Origin: Pseudomonadota bacterium
GTDB taxonomy: Bacteria > Pseudomonadota > Alphaproteobacteria > Sphingomonadales > Sphingomonadaceae
Assembly (NCBI GenBank): GCA_029779535.1
Contig: JAKPAG010000104.1
Coordinates: 1-64,000, forward strand
Direction: 5' to 3'
Length of the DNA: 64,000 nt
Shown here: positions 24,630 through 32,773 of the stretch, in pieces
Numbering within the stretch: the stretch's first letter is position 1
Layout of the letters: every line of letters starts with the position of its first letter
The notes under the pieces: model-generated
The model's database searches: none
What the model saw: the letters and a program-made list of their open reading frames with translations, nothing else
Told to the model about the DNA's origin: nothing
Position numbers and translations under genes: made by a program

Positions 24630-26959
24630 AGCTCGGCCTCGCGGATCTCGATCACCGGCACGCTGGGCGCTTCGCCCGCGGCAAAGGCGGCGCCGGACAC
24701 GTCCAGCCGGTCTTCGGCAAAGCGCACCGGCACGTCGAAGGTGAAGCCGGCGCGCACTGCCTTGCCGGCCGGGGGCGGCGCGGCAAAGGCGATCACGCCG
24801 CCCGGATCGAGCGTCCAGCCGGTTGCGGCAAGGCCATCCACGCTGACCGTCACGCTGTCCGCATGGGGGCGGGTGATGCGGCGGACCTGTTCGGCTTCGC
24901 CCGCGCCGTAACGCTTGACCAGGGGGAAGGTGCTGGTTGTGCCATCGCCCATGCCGAGCAGCTGGTCGGTCATCCCGGGCGCGCCGGTCATCCCGTTCGA
25001 GCTGTGGTCCGACGGGTCGCGCAGGCGAAAGCCGCGCGCCGCGCCGCGCCGAGCGCGGAAGAAGGCGATCAGCGTGCCCAGTTCCGCTTCGGAGCGGATC
25101 CCGGGGCCAACGTCGAAGCGCAGCCGCGCGTTCGACCACAGGCTGTTGCGGCGTTCGAACCCGGACGCGGTCACCGCGACCGATGTCGAGAATTCCGGCG
25201 TCACCGTGGCATCGCGGCCCAGGGCGAGCGGATAGGGCAGGTCATCGAAAGGCAGCATCTCGCTCTCCTCGGCAGTGGGGGGCAGGCGGACGAAGCCGTC
25301 GCGGCAGACCTGCGGCAGCGCCCAGACAAAGCGCTCGTGCGCGTCGCGCTGGCCAGCCTGGTCCAGCCCGGCGTCGATCCGTTCCCACAGGGCGGTATCG
25401 CTGGGCAGCAGCACGAAGCCGCCCAGGTAGTCCTGCTCGTCAGGCGGATAGCCCAGCCGGGTGTTGACCGTGGCATAGGCCGCGCGGCGCCAGGCATCGG
25501 CGCCGGCGGTCAGCCAGTCGTAATCTTCCACCTGCAGGCGGTCATAGGCCGGGCTGGCCCAGCCCACGGGCAGGTTCGCGCGCAGCATTTCGGGCATGGC
25601 CGGATCGAGCACGGTGGGCGTGAAGACCAGCAGCAGCACTTCGGCAGTAGCAGGCGCAACCGCGTCGCGCACCGCGTCGCGCAGTGCCGCAGTCGATCCG
25701 GCCAGCAGTGCACCGGCGGCGTCGAGCAGCACCTTTTGCGCGGTGTTCAGCGGCTGGCGCAGGTCGGGGATCGCCACCGGGCTGCCGCCCAGCGCGGCCA
25801 CGCTGGCGGCATCGAAGATGCACGGACGGCCATCGGGCATGATCCACCACCACGGCTCGCCAATCTGGAACCGCACCGCCGCTCCTGCATCGCTCAGCAA
25901 CTGCGCGAAGGCCGCGCCGACCGATTGCAGCCAGGTCATCGCCCCGCTGTGTGCCGGGCTGAGCAGGGCCGATGGCGGGTCCCACCCGGTCCGGGCCGGA
26001 TCGCCATTGGCGGCGCGCTGCTGCCAGGCATCGGGGCAGTGCTGGGCCAGCAATTCATAGGACAGCGAGGCAATCGGCGCGAAGCCCGCCGCCTGGGCCA
26101 GGGCAAAGAATTGGGCGTGCCAGGCCCGCGCCGGACCGGCCAGTGGATCGCCGCTGGCCTGGGCCAGAAAGGCCCCGCCCACGGCGCCGAGCCGCATGTA
26201 GTGGCTCATCCCGACATAGTGCAGCACACTGCCGCGATAGCCCAGTTGCAGGATATTGCGGATCAGCCGGGCCGGGGCCTGGTTGCAGCAATCGTCATAG
26301 GCGGTGGCCATCGCCAGGCCGTGCGGCGGGACGATCACGTCGCCCAGTTCCAGCATGGCGCGGTGGCCCGTGCAGCGGATCTGGGTCAGTTCCACCCAGC
26401 CGTCTGCCGCGCTGGCGAGCGGCGCGGTCGATCCGGCGACATAGCCCGGCGCGACCAGCGAAATGAACATCCGGTCGATCCGCGCCGGGTGCACCGGATC
26501 GCCCCCGGCAATGGTCCAGCCACCGGTCAGCGCGGAGAAGGGCAGGGTGACCAGCGCATCTTCGGGCGTGCCCTGGGCATAGTTCCACAGCCGCACGTAC
26601 CAGACATGCGCCGCGCCGGCGGCGTCCTGGCCCTCGATCGTCAGGGTCGGACCGTTGACCGCATCGAGCGGCAGCACGCCCGCCGAGCGCCAGCGGAACG
26701 CCAGCGTGGTGCGCGAATAGTCGCGGTCGGAAGCATAGGCGAGCAGCGGGTGATCGAGCTTGTCCTCGCTCGCCCAGATGAGCCCGGCCAGATCGCCTTC
26801 ACGCAGGAAGGTGGCGTCGATCCGCAAGGCATCGGGCGCGGGGGTGGTCAGCGCGGCCAGCATCGGGCGCGGGAAATCGACGGTCCAGAAGCGCGGGTCG
26901 AAGCGCTGGATCCAGTCGCTGTCCTGCCCTTCGCGCCGGGTGGCGAGCCAGAAAGCCAT
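24626..26959 (-). CDS. tail protein: long N-terminal domain fused to DUF2460 distal tail domain (g12-like)
   Basis: A 777-aa structural tail protein. Residues about 568-777 are the DUF2460 domain, equal in size to the stand-alone RcGTA g12 distal tail protein: it starts LPFDDLPYPLALGRDATVTP and contains FSTSVAVTASGFERRNSLW and FFRARRGAARGFRLRD. The first 567 residues are an additional module. It has beta-rich flanks and a middle part (YDDCCNQAPARLIRNILQ, GYRGSVLHYVGMSHY) reminiscent of TIM-barrel non-contractile tail sheath proteins of some marine alphaproteobacterial siphophages; that comparison is from memory. It lies between the tape measure and DUF2163 genes and so keeps the g12 position. 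Confidence 0.87.
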   Translation of the reverse strand: MAFWLATRREGQDSDWIQRFDPRFWTVDFPRPMLAALTTPAPDALRIDATFLREGDLAGLIWASEDKLDHPLLAYASDRDYSRTTLAFRWRSAGVLPLDAVNGPTLTIEGQDAAGAAHVWYVRLWNYAQGTPEDALVTLPFSALTGGWTIAGGDPVHPARIDRMFISLVAPGYVAGSTAPLASAADGWVELTQIRCTGHRAMLELGDVIVPPHGLAMATAYDDCCNQAPARLIRNILQLGYRGSVLHYVGMSHYMRLGAVGGAFLAQASGDPLAGPARAWHAQFFALAQAAGFAPIASLSYELLAQHCPDAWQQRAANGDPARTGWDPPSALLSPAHSGAMTWLQSVGAAFAQLLSDAGAAVRFQIGEPWWWIMPDGRPCIFDAASVAALGGSPVAIPDLRQPLNTAQKVLLDAAGALLAGSTAALRDAVRDAVAPATAEVLLLVFTPTVLDPAMPEMLRANLPVGWASPAYDRLQVEDYDWLTAGADAWRRAAYATVNTRLGYPPDEQDYLGGFVLLPSDTALWERIDAGLDQAGQRDAHERFVWALPQVCRDGFVRLPPTAEESEMLPFDDLPYPLALGRDATVTPEFSTSVAVTASGFERRNSLWSNARLRFDVGPGIRSEAELGTLIAFFRARRGAARGFRLRDPSDHSSNGMTGAPGMTDQLLGMGDGTTSTFPLVKRYGAGEAEQVRRITRPHADSVTVSVDGLAATGWTLDPGGVIAFAAPPPAGKAVRAGFTFDVPVRFAEDRLDVSGAAFAAGEAPSVPVIEIREAEL

Positions 26960-26974
26960 GGGATTTTCCTTTCC

Positions 26975-27547
26975 TCAAAGCTCGCCCAGGGCGCGGCGCA
27001 CCGCGCTGGCCACCTGGCGGCTGGAGCGTTGCAGCGCCTGCGGGGCGCTGGTGCCGGATGGGGCGGAGATGTTGATCGACACCCGCACGTCGCGCGGTTT
27101 GGCGCCAAGGCCCGGCTCGATCCGCCCGGCGCTGGTCGGCACGAACAGTTCCGGCCCGCGCTCGCCGACCAGGAACGGCCGGTTGGGGCTGACCGGACCG
27201 CCGGTGGCGCGCCCCGGCAGGCCCAGCGCCGCGCCGAGCAGGCCGCCCAGGTTCAGCGCCCCGCCAAGGAGCCCGCCCGCGCCGCCGGACGAGCCGGAGA
27301 ACAGCCCGTTCACGGCCTGGGCGGTGATCTGGTCGATCACGTTGAAGGCCACGCGTTTCAGGTCGTCGAAGCCCAGGCTGCCCTTGCGGATGGCCGAGAG
27401 CAGGCCGCGTTCCAGCACGCTGCCGGCCTTGTCGAAGCCGTCCACCAGGGTGTTGTCGAAGGTGCCGCGCATCGCGGCGAGATCCTGCGCGAAGCCCTGG
27501 GTATTGGCGCGCACGTCGATCAGCAGGCTATCAACCGGGTCGGTCAT
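26975..27547 (-). CDS. gene transfer agent tape measure protein (g11-like)
   Basis: Short tape measure protein (190 aa) that sets tail length. A helical N-terminal half (VDSLLIDVRANTQGFAQDLA, LERGLLSAIRKGSLGFDDLK) precedes a glycine-rich hydrophobic segment (GGLLGGALNLGGLLGAALGL) and the conserved block RATGGPVSPNRPFLVGERGP, which is typical of phage tape measures of this kind. The small size predicts a short tail. Its start overlaps the stop of the small chaperone gene by 17 bp. Confidence 0.9.
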   Translation of the reverse strand: MTDPVDSLLIDVRANTQGFAQDLAAMRGTFDNTLVDGFDKAGSVLERGLLSAIRKGSLGFDDLKRVAFNVIDQITAQAVNGLFSGSSGGAGGLLGGALNLGGLLGAALGLPGRATGGPVSPNRPFLVGERGPELFVPTSAGRIEPGLGAKPRDVRVSINISAPSGTSAPQALQRSSRQVASAVRRALGEL

Positions 27548-27734
27548 TTTCGCGCTCCATCATGCGGTTCAGGTCACTGCGGGACAGGGGGGATCCGTCA
27601 GCCGCGGGCGGGGCCAGCACGCAGGCCAGCTCGGCCGGGGTCGCGGCCCAGAATTCGGCCGGCCGCCAGCCCAGCAGCCGCGCGGCCAGGCCCGCCAGCC
27701 GCACGGCACCGGGGGCGAACCGCGCATCGCTCAT
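27531..27734 (-). CDS. tail assembly chaperone (g10.1-like)
   Basis: A 67-aa protein in the position of RcGTA g10.1 (rcc01693 family tail assembly chaperone). The core LGWRPAEFWAATPAELACVL is characteristic: tryptophan-containing, with the TPAEL motif. It overlaps its upstream neighbour by 4 bp (ATGA) and its downstream tape measure gene by 17 bp. Its likely role is folding of the tape measure protein during tail assembly. Confidence 0.88.
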   Translation of the reverse strand: MSDARFAPGAVRLAGLAARLLGWRPAEFWAATPAELACVLAPPAADGSPLSRSDLNRMMERENDRPG

Positions 27735-28063
27735 GCGCGGGCATCGCCCTGCAGGATCTGGCCGAGCAGCACGCGCAGCGGCGCGCTGGCCCCCGCCAGG
27801 CCCAGTTCGGTCACGGCCTGGCCCACGGTGTCGCGGCTCAGCCCGTCGCGGTTGGCCAGGCAGTGCCAGAACAGCGCGACCATTTCAGCGAGGCGCAGCT
27901 GCCCCGCGCCCGCCCGTTCGACCAGGGCGAACAGCGGGCCCAGTTCCTCCTCGGCGGCGACCAGCGCGGTGAAGCTGGGGCGCAGCAGGCGGGGGACACC
28001 GGCCAGGACCAGGCTGGCCTCGCCCCGGTGGGGATTGGCGGGGGCGGGATCGGCGGGCGTCAC
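27731..28063 (-). CDS. gene transfer agent tail chaperone (g10-like)
   Basis: A 110-aa protein of the gene transfer agent GTA_gp10 family, placed between the tail tube and g10.1-type genes as in Rhodobacter. Recognisable parts are HRGEASLVLAGVPRLLRPSF, a central EEELGPLFALVERAGAGQL and a helical C-terminus. In tailed phages two small proteins in this position chaperone the tape measure protein. The start overlaps the stop of the tail tube gene by 4 bp. Confidence 0.87.
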   Translation of the reverse strand: MTPADPAPANPHRGEASLVLAGVPRLLRPSFTALVAAEEELGPLFALVERAGAGQLRLAEMVALFWHCLANRDGLSRDTVGQAVTELGLAGASAPLRVLLGQILQGDARA

Positions 28064-28467
28064 GCCGGCACCACCTCGCCCGAGCTTTCGAGCGACAGGG
28101 TGTAATTGCGTTCGCCGTTGAAATCCCCGGCATAGTCGAGCTTCTGGACGAGGAAGCGCCCACGCAGCTTTTCGCCGCCTTCGAAGCTCAGCTCATAGTC
28201 ATCGAGCGTCCCGGCCATCGCATTGGCACGGATCTGTGCTTCGGCGGCGCTGCCGAGGAAAATCCCCGCCGCGCTGACCGAAACGTGGCGCACGCCAGCG
28301 CCCGAGAGCATTTCGCGCCAGCCGCCGCTTTCCTTGGTGGTGATCACCACCGGATCGCCGGTGATCGACATCTGGGTGGTGCGCAGCCCGGCGACGGTGC
28401 GATAGGTCGGCGTCGGCGCGCCATCGGAAATCTTGAGCAGGAAGGCGCTGCCTTTCTGGGCGGTCAT
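28060..28467 (-). CDS. major tail tube protein, TP901-1 family (g9-like)
   Basis: Structural subunit of the tail tube (135 aa), phage major tail protein of the TP901-1 type. It begins MTAQKGSAFLLKISDG at the ATG 28467, preceded by AAGGAG. Family-typical segments are RTTQMSITGDPVVITTKESG and GVRHVSVSAAGIFLGSAAEA. The open frame extends upstream, but that part overlaps the DUF3168 gene in another frame and is not coding. Confidence 0.92.
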   Translation of the reverse strand: MTAQKGSAFLLKISDGAPTPTYRTVAGLRTTQMSITGDPVVITTKESGGWREMLSGAGVRHVSVSAAGIFLGSAAEAQIRANAMAGTLDDYELSFEGGEKLRGRFLVQKLDYAGDFNGERNYTLSLESSGEVVPA

Positions 28468-28490
28468 GGGCGTTCTCCTTGTGGATGGGG

Positions 28491-28880
28491 TCAGTCCGCC
28501 AGCAGGCGGAAACGGTATTCGACCAACACGGCGCGGGTATTGGCGGCGCGCTGTTCGGCGCGGGCGCGCAGGAACTGGCTGGTCACCACCTGGAAGCCGG
28601 ATTGCGCGGCGGGCAGGGCGGCAAGGCGCGCTTCGAGCGCGGCAACCAGCGCGCCGGCCGTGGCGGGATCGTCGCCCCGGCAGTGCAGTTCCAGGGCCAG
28701 GCGCACTTCGCGGCCCTGGCGGTCCTTGGCGCTCCAGTCGGCGCTGGCGCTGGCAGCGATCGCCAGCCACGGCAGGGCGGTGCGGGTGGGCGCTTCCTCG
28801 ACGATCGCGTTGAGGGCAGCGGCCAGCGTGGCATCGGCCTTCAGCCAGTCGATCAGCGCGGCGCGCAGGGCGATTTCCAT
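28491..28880 (-). CDS. DUF3168 tail terminator protein (g8-like)
   Basis: A 129-aa DUF3168 family protein, the tail terminator of RcGTA-type particles, which caps the tail tube and joins it to the head. The N-terminal helix (EIALRAALIDWLKADATLAA) and the middle LPWLAIAASASADWSAKDRQG match the family layout. It lies 4 bp downstream of the small 48-aa gene and 23 bp upstream of the tail tube gene. Confidence 0.9.
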   Translation of the reverse strand: MEIALRAALIDWLKADATLAAALNAIVEEAPTRTALPWLAIAASASADWSAKDRQGREVRLALELHCRGDDPATAGALVAALEARLAALPAAQSGFQVVTSQFLRARAEQRAANTRAVLVEYRFRLLAD

Positions 28881-28884
28881 CGCG

Positions 28885-29031
28885 CTATCCTTTCGTGAAC
28901 AGGGGCCAGAGCAGGGCGGGGCGGCGCCAGCCCAGCTCGGGCGGGATGGCGCGCTGGCGCAGGCGCGCCTCGGCCAGGCGCGCGGCCTGCCTGGTCAGCC
29001 GGGCGACCAGCTGGTCGAACGGGCCGGTCAT
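28885..29031 (-). CDS. very small protein in the g7 (stopper) position
   Basis: A 48-aa basic protein starting MTGPFDQLVARLTRQAARLA. Its ATG overlaps the stop of the g6-like gene (ATGA) and its stop lies 4 bp before the DUF3168 gene, so it sits exactly where RcGTA encodes the head-tail stopper protein g7. It is less than half the usual length of that protein and shows no recognisable domain. It may be a reduced replacement, a small accessory factor or a decayed gene. The tight coupling favours real translation. Confidence 0.6.
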   Translation of the reverse strand: MTGPFDQLVARLTRQAARLAEARLRQRAIPPELGWRRPALLWPLFTKG

Positions 29032-29579
29032 GCCAGCCGCAGCGCGCGCCACGGGCGCCACAGCGCGGCGACCGCGGCGGGGGGAATGGCAGCGCCAGCC
29101 CCGCCATCCTCGCGGGCGCGGTACTGGTGCGCGGCCAGGCGGACGACGCCGTGGCGCAGCGCTTCGGGCAGGCCGGCCCAGTCCGGGGCCAGCCCGGCGG
29201 TAAAGGCCACGGCTACCCGCCCGGCGCTGCCGGCGTTGAGCACGCGGACCAGCCCGTGGCCATCGGCGTCGAGGTCGATCGCATAGTCGCCCACCGGCAG
29301 GGCAAAGCGCGCGCCTTCGGCGGGAATGCCGCTGACCTGGGTGATGGCCTGGACGGGCCGGGCGGCGAGGCGCTGCCAGTCGGCGCTGGCGACCAGCACT
29401 TCCTCGCAGGCCTGCTGCAACGGCATCAGGCCGGTGAACTGTTCGCACAGGTCCAGGCTGGCGCGCAGCAGCGCGCCCAGCTGTGCGTCGTCGGCGCTGG
29501 TGGTGATGCCAAGCCAGTCCTTCAGCTCGGCGAGGGCCGCCGGCGCGAGCGCGGCTGGCGTAACGATTGCCCGCTTCAT
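29028..29579 (-). CDS. head-tail connector (adaptor) protein (g6-like)
   Basis: Head-tail adaptor (183 aa) of the HK97 gp6 / phiE125 gp8-like family. It starts MKRAIVTPAALAPAALAELK, preceded by GGAGACCGCC. Family features are the helical N-terminus with LKDWLGITTSADDAQLGALL, the LDLCEQFTGLMPLQQ segment and a C-terminal LRHGVVRLAAHQYRARED. The frame extends to 29681, but the extra residues are proline/arginine-rich and overlap no homologous region. It lies between the capsid gene and the small g7-position gene. Confidence 0.9.
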   Translation of the reverse strand: MKRAIVTPAALAPAALAELKDWLGITTSADDAQLGALLRASLDLCEQFTGLMPLQQACEEVLVASADWQRLAARPVQAITQVSGIPAEGARFALPVGDYAIDLDADGHGLVRVLNAGSAGRVAVAFTAGLAPDWAGLPEALRHGVVRLAAHQYRAREDGGAGAAIPPAAVAALWRPWRALRLA

Positions 29580-29686
29580 GGCGGTCTCCGTGTCCGGGGG
29601 AATGGAACAAGCGAATCCCCCGCGCCGCCGCGTGCAGCGGCGCGGGGGCGGCAGGCCGGGGAGGGGAGGGCCCGGCCGCAAGCCGC

Positions 29687-30823
29687 TTAGGTCGAGATCT
29701 TGAGCAGCTTGATCGCGTCGCTATCCAGCACCTGCCCACCGACGCGCTTGGTCGCGTAGAAGTTGACGAAGGGCTTGTTGGTGAACGGATCGCGCAGGAT
29801 CGAGGTCGTGCGGCGCTCGGCGATCAGGTAGCCATTGCGGAAGTTGCCGAAAGCGATCGGGAAGGCCCCGGCGCCGACATCGGGCATGTCCTCGGCCTCG
29901 ATCACCGGATAGCCCAGCAGGCGGGCGGGCACGCCTTCCATCACGCCGGGCTGCCACAGGAACGAACCGTCAGCCGCCTTGAACTTGCGCACGGCGGCCA
30001 GCGTCTTGCTGTTCATCACCCAGACCGCGCCCTGGCGGTGCCCGGCGCGCAGCGAATGGACCAGATCGATCAGCTTGAGTTCCGGCGCCGTGTCGAAGCC
30101 GGTGGCATTGCCCGACACCGCGAACTGCAGCGTGCCGAACGGGCGGGTGGCATCGGCCAGGTTGCTGGTCGGCGCGGCCAGGAAGCCCTTGGGCTGGCTG
30201 GTGCCGGTGCCGTTCACGAAAGCGGCGCCTTCGGCGCGGGCGAATTCGGCGGCGATTTCGTTCGCCAGCCAGCCTTCCAGGTCGAAATCGGCATCGTCCA
30301 GCATGGCCTGGCTGGCCGCCGGGTTGGCATAGAGTTCGCCCATCGGCGGGACGATCTCGTTGAACTTGCCGGTGCTGGTTTCGGGGCGCGCGGCCACTTC
30401 GCTGACCCAGCCCGAGGCGGTCCCGCCCGAGGTGACCAGCTTGCGGTAACCGGCGCTGCCGGTCTGCACCACCTGCGCGATCGCGCGGATCGGGCTGATG
30501 GTCTTGAGCTGGGCGGAAATCAGCGCGTCGATTTCGCGCGGGACGGCATAGCCGCCATCGGCCAGCACCGCGCCCGAAACCGACTTGAGTTCAGTTTCGC
30601 GGCCCTGGCGCAGGTAGCCCTGCACGAAGCCCTTGAGTTCCGGGCTGGGCTGGGCCGAACCGTCCAGCGCCGGGCGGGCGGCGGCGCGGCTGACCTTTTC
30701 CAGCCGCGACTTCACTTCCTCGACGTCCGAGCGCAGCGCGCCGAGCGCCTGCTCGGCCGCATCCTGCCGGGCGACAAGATCGAACGAGGCGTCCAGCGCC
30801 TCAACCGGTACTGCATTGTCCAT
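29687..30823 (-). CDS. HK97-type major capsid protein (g5-like)
   Basis: Major capsid protein of the particle (378 aa). An N-terminal coiled scaffold-like delta domain (about residues 10-60, QALGALRSDVEEVKSRLEKV) should be removed by the g4-like protease. The HK97 fold follows, with LADGGYAVPREIDALISAQL, the E-loop region SGWVSEVAARPETSTGKFNE and the C-terminal YLIAERRTTSILRDPFTNKP. The ATG at 30823 is preferred because AAAGG lies 7 bp upstream. Two further in-frame ATGs (30829 and 30838) are too close to that site or lack one. Confidence 0.95.
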   Translation of the reverse strand: MDNAVPVEALDASFDLVARQDAAEQALGALRSDVEEVKSRLEKVSRAAARPALDGSAQPSPELKGFVQGYLRQGRETELKSVSGAVLADGGYAVPREIDALISAQLKTISPIRAIAQVVQTGSAGYRKLVTSGGTASGWVSEVAARPETSTGKFNEIVPPMGELYANPAASQAMLDDADFDLEGWLANEIAAEFARAEGAAFVNGTGTSQPKGFLAAPTSNLADATRPFGTLQFAVSGNATGFDTAPELKLIDLVHSLRAGHRQGAVWVMNSKTLAAVRKFKAADGSFLWQPGVMEGVPARLLGYPVIEAEDMPDVGAGAFPIAFGNFRNGYLIAERRTTSILRDPFTNKPFVNFYATKRVGGQVLDSDAIKLLKIST

Positions 30824-30869
30824 GAACATGCCTTTCACGTGAAAATCCGCGCGCTGGCGGAGGGGAAAA

Positions 30870-31280
30870 TCAGGAAACCAGGTGGACCCGCGCGCCGTGC
30901 TGCATCGGGTGGGTCACGAGGCTGACCTCGAACAGATCGATGTCGCGCAATTCGCGGCCATGGGCATCGCGCACGAACCGGCGCGCGCGGTAACCAAACG
31001 ACAGGCCGGTTACCGCGCCGCGTTTCAGCGCCGCGGCGGCCCCGCCCTGCGGGTTGTCGATGGTGGCGATCACGCGCAGCCCGCGCGCATCCTCACCAAC
31101 CTGCTCGACCCACCCGATGCGCAGGTCCGGGCGGTGCTGCCAGTACAGCGGGATCGGATCGCGGCGTTCGGCCAGGGTCCGGGTGAAGGCGCCGGGGCGG
31201 ATCGTGTCGTTGCCGGCATCGCGCTGGCCGAACAGGGCGGCATAGCCGGCAAAGCGCAGCGCGGGCTCGGCGCCGCTCAC
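30870..31280 (-). CDS. HK97-type prohead protease (g4-like)
   Basis: Capsid maturation protease (136 aa) of the herpesvirus-like S78 family. A GTG start overlaps the stop of the upstream gene (GTGA). Conserved parts are LRFAGYAALFGQRDAGNDTI, RPGAFTRTLAERRDPIPLYW with the catalytic histidine in WQH, and the serine block GAVTGLSFGYRARR. It is expected to cleave the capsid N-terminal segment encoded by the next gene. Confidence 0.93.
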   Translation of the reverse strand: MSGAEPALRFAGYAALFGQRDAGNDTIRPGAFTRTLAERRDPIPLYWQHRPDLRIGWVEQVGEDARGLRVIATIDNPQGGAAAALKRGAVTGLSFGYRARRFVRDAHGRELRDIDLFEVSLVTHPMQHGARVHLVS

Positions 31281-31585
31281 TTCAGCAGCTCCGGCAGGCC
31301 CAGCCGCCAGGCCATGCCCATCAGCAGCAAGGCGAGCGCGCCGCGCACCACCCAGCCGATCGCGGCCTTCCACGCGCTGGTCTTGGCATCGCGCCAGGCC
31401 TGCAGCAGCTGGCGCAGCTCGGACAGGTCGATATGGGCGTGCGGATCGTCCAGCCCCATGCGCGAGAGCGCGCGTTCGGCGCCCAGTTCGCTTGCTTCTT
31501 CCACCACGGCGCGCAGCGTCACGACTGCCGCGCCCTGGTCTTCCGCCTGGACCAGCAGGCGGGCCAGCATGTCATCGCGGTTCAT
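31277..31585 (-). CDS. small membrane-anchored protein in the g3.5 position (possibly DUF6127)
   Basis: A 102-aa protein between the portal and protease genes, the place of the small RcGTA g3.5 gene. It has a soluble, helical N-terminal part (MLARLLVQAEDQGAAVVTLR, SELRQLLQAWRDAKTSAWKA) and one C-terminal hydrophobic helix (about residues 78-97). As I recall, the sphingomonad homologues are annotated DUF6127. Its start and stop overlap both neighbours by 4 bp. Its function is unknown. Confidence 0.8.
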   Translation of the reverse strand: MNRDDMLARLLVQAEDQGAAVVTLRAVVEEASELGAERALSRMGLDDPHAHIDLSELRQLLQAWRDAKTSAWKAAIGWVVRGALALLLMGMAWRLGLPELLK

Positions 31586-32730
31586 GCTTTGTTCTCAGCA
31601 GGAGCCAGCCCCAGCAGGGCGCGCTTTTCGGCATCGGACAGGAAAGTGGCGGCGCTGACCTGGCTCCACAGCCGTTCGCGGTCTTCGGCGAGGGCGGGCA
31701 CGCGGTCGGGATCGACCGCCAGTTCCGCGCCCGGAAACCAGGTTTCCAGCCCTTCGGTGATTGCGCCCAGCAGCTTCGCCGCCAGCGGCAGCAGGGTCAG
31801 CCGCCACAGCGCGCGGTTGGCCTCGCGGTAATTGGCATAGGTGGCATCACCCGGCAGCCCCAGCAGCATCGGCGGCACGCCGAAAGCCAGCGCGATGTCG
31901 CGCGCGGCGGCGGCCTTCAGCTCGGCAAAGTCCATCTCGGCGGGCGACAGGCTGAGCGCCTGCCACTTCAGCCCGCCTTCCAGCAGCAGCGGCCGCCCGG
32001 CATTGGCCATGCCCGAATAGGCGCGGGCCAACTCGTCCTTCAGCCGGTCGAACTGGTCAGCGCTCAAGCCGACGCCGTCACCCGGGTCATAGACCAGCGC
32101 GCCGCTGGGCCGCGCGGCGTTTTCCAGCAGGCGGCGGTTCCAGTCGGCGGCGGCGTTGTGGGTGGCCACCGCCTGGTCGGCGGCGGACAGGCAGCCCGCG
32201 CCATAGTGGTCGTCCGCCGGGTGGAAGTGCTTCACATGGATCAGGTTGGGCGATGCGTCCTCGTCCAGCACCGGGATGGTCAGCGTGTTGTCCCCCACCT
32301 TGTAGGCATAGGCGGCGGGCCAGCCATCGCCGCCGGCGATCACGCTGATCCGTTCGGGGCGCAGCGCGTAGAGCTCCACCGGCGCGCCGGCGGCGTCCTT
32401 GATCACCTGGACATAGGCGTTGCCGTGCAGCAGCAGGTGGCTGGCCAGCGTTTCCAGCAGGCCCTGCCCGCCGCTGGTCGCGCGGACCAGGGCCAGCAAG
32501 CGCGGCTCGGCCACTTTCAGCGGCGCGCCGCCGATCCCTTCAGCCACCAGCCGCACCGCGCGCTGCGCCACCGGGTTGTCGAGATAGGCCCGCCTGACCG
32601 CGCCATTGTATTCGAACGGCGCGCGCGCGCTGCCCTCGGCAAAGAACCAGGGCGAAGTGAAATTGCGCGCCAGCGGCACGCGGGAACCCCCGCCCTTGAA
32701 GGCGGCGGCAAGCGTCTGGAAAAAGGACAT
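31582..32730 (-). CDS. HK97 family portal protein (g3-like)
   Basis: Dodecameric portal of the head (382 aa). Typical features are the N-terminal AYLDNPVAQRAVRLVAEGIG, LLLHGNAYVQVIKDAAGAPV, the segment YALRPERISVI and the central GLSADQFDRLKDELARAYSG. The C-terminal part with FGVPPMLLGLPGDATYANYR is diagnostic of the HK97 portal family. It follows the large terminase gene by 43 bp and overlaps the next gene by 4 bp. Confidence 0.95.
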   Translation of the reverse strand: MSFFQTLAAAFKGGGSRVPLARNFTSPWFFAEGSARAPFEYNGAVRRAYLDNPVAQRAVRLVAEGIGGAPLKVAEPRLLALVRATSGGQGLLETLASHLLLHGNAYVQVIKDAAGAPVELYALRPERISVIAGGDGWPAAYAYKVGDNTLTIPVLDEDASPNLIHVKHFHPADDHYGAGCLSAADQAVATHNAAADWNRRLLENAARPSGALVYDPGDGVGLSADQFDRLKDELARAYSGMANAGRPLLLEGGLKWQALSLSPAEMDFAELKAAAARDIALAFGVPPMLLGLPGDATYANYREANRALWRLTLLPLAAKLLGAITEGLETWFPGAELAVDPDRVPALAEDRERLWSQVSAATFLSDAEKRALLGLAPAENKA

Positions 32731-32773
32731 GAGGGGGCCTTTCGCAGCGGAAATTCAAATCGGGCAGGACGGT

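Noticed and set aside
24863..28105. Very long plus-strand open frame (over 1,000 codons) antisense to the gene transfer agent tail genes
   Set aside because: Arises from high GC codon bias opposite well-supported genes with conserved motifs and 4-bp overlaps. Its product is Arg/Gly/Ala-rich without domains.
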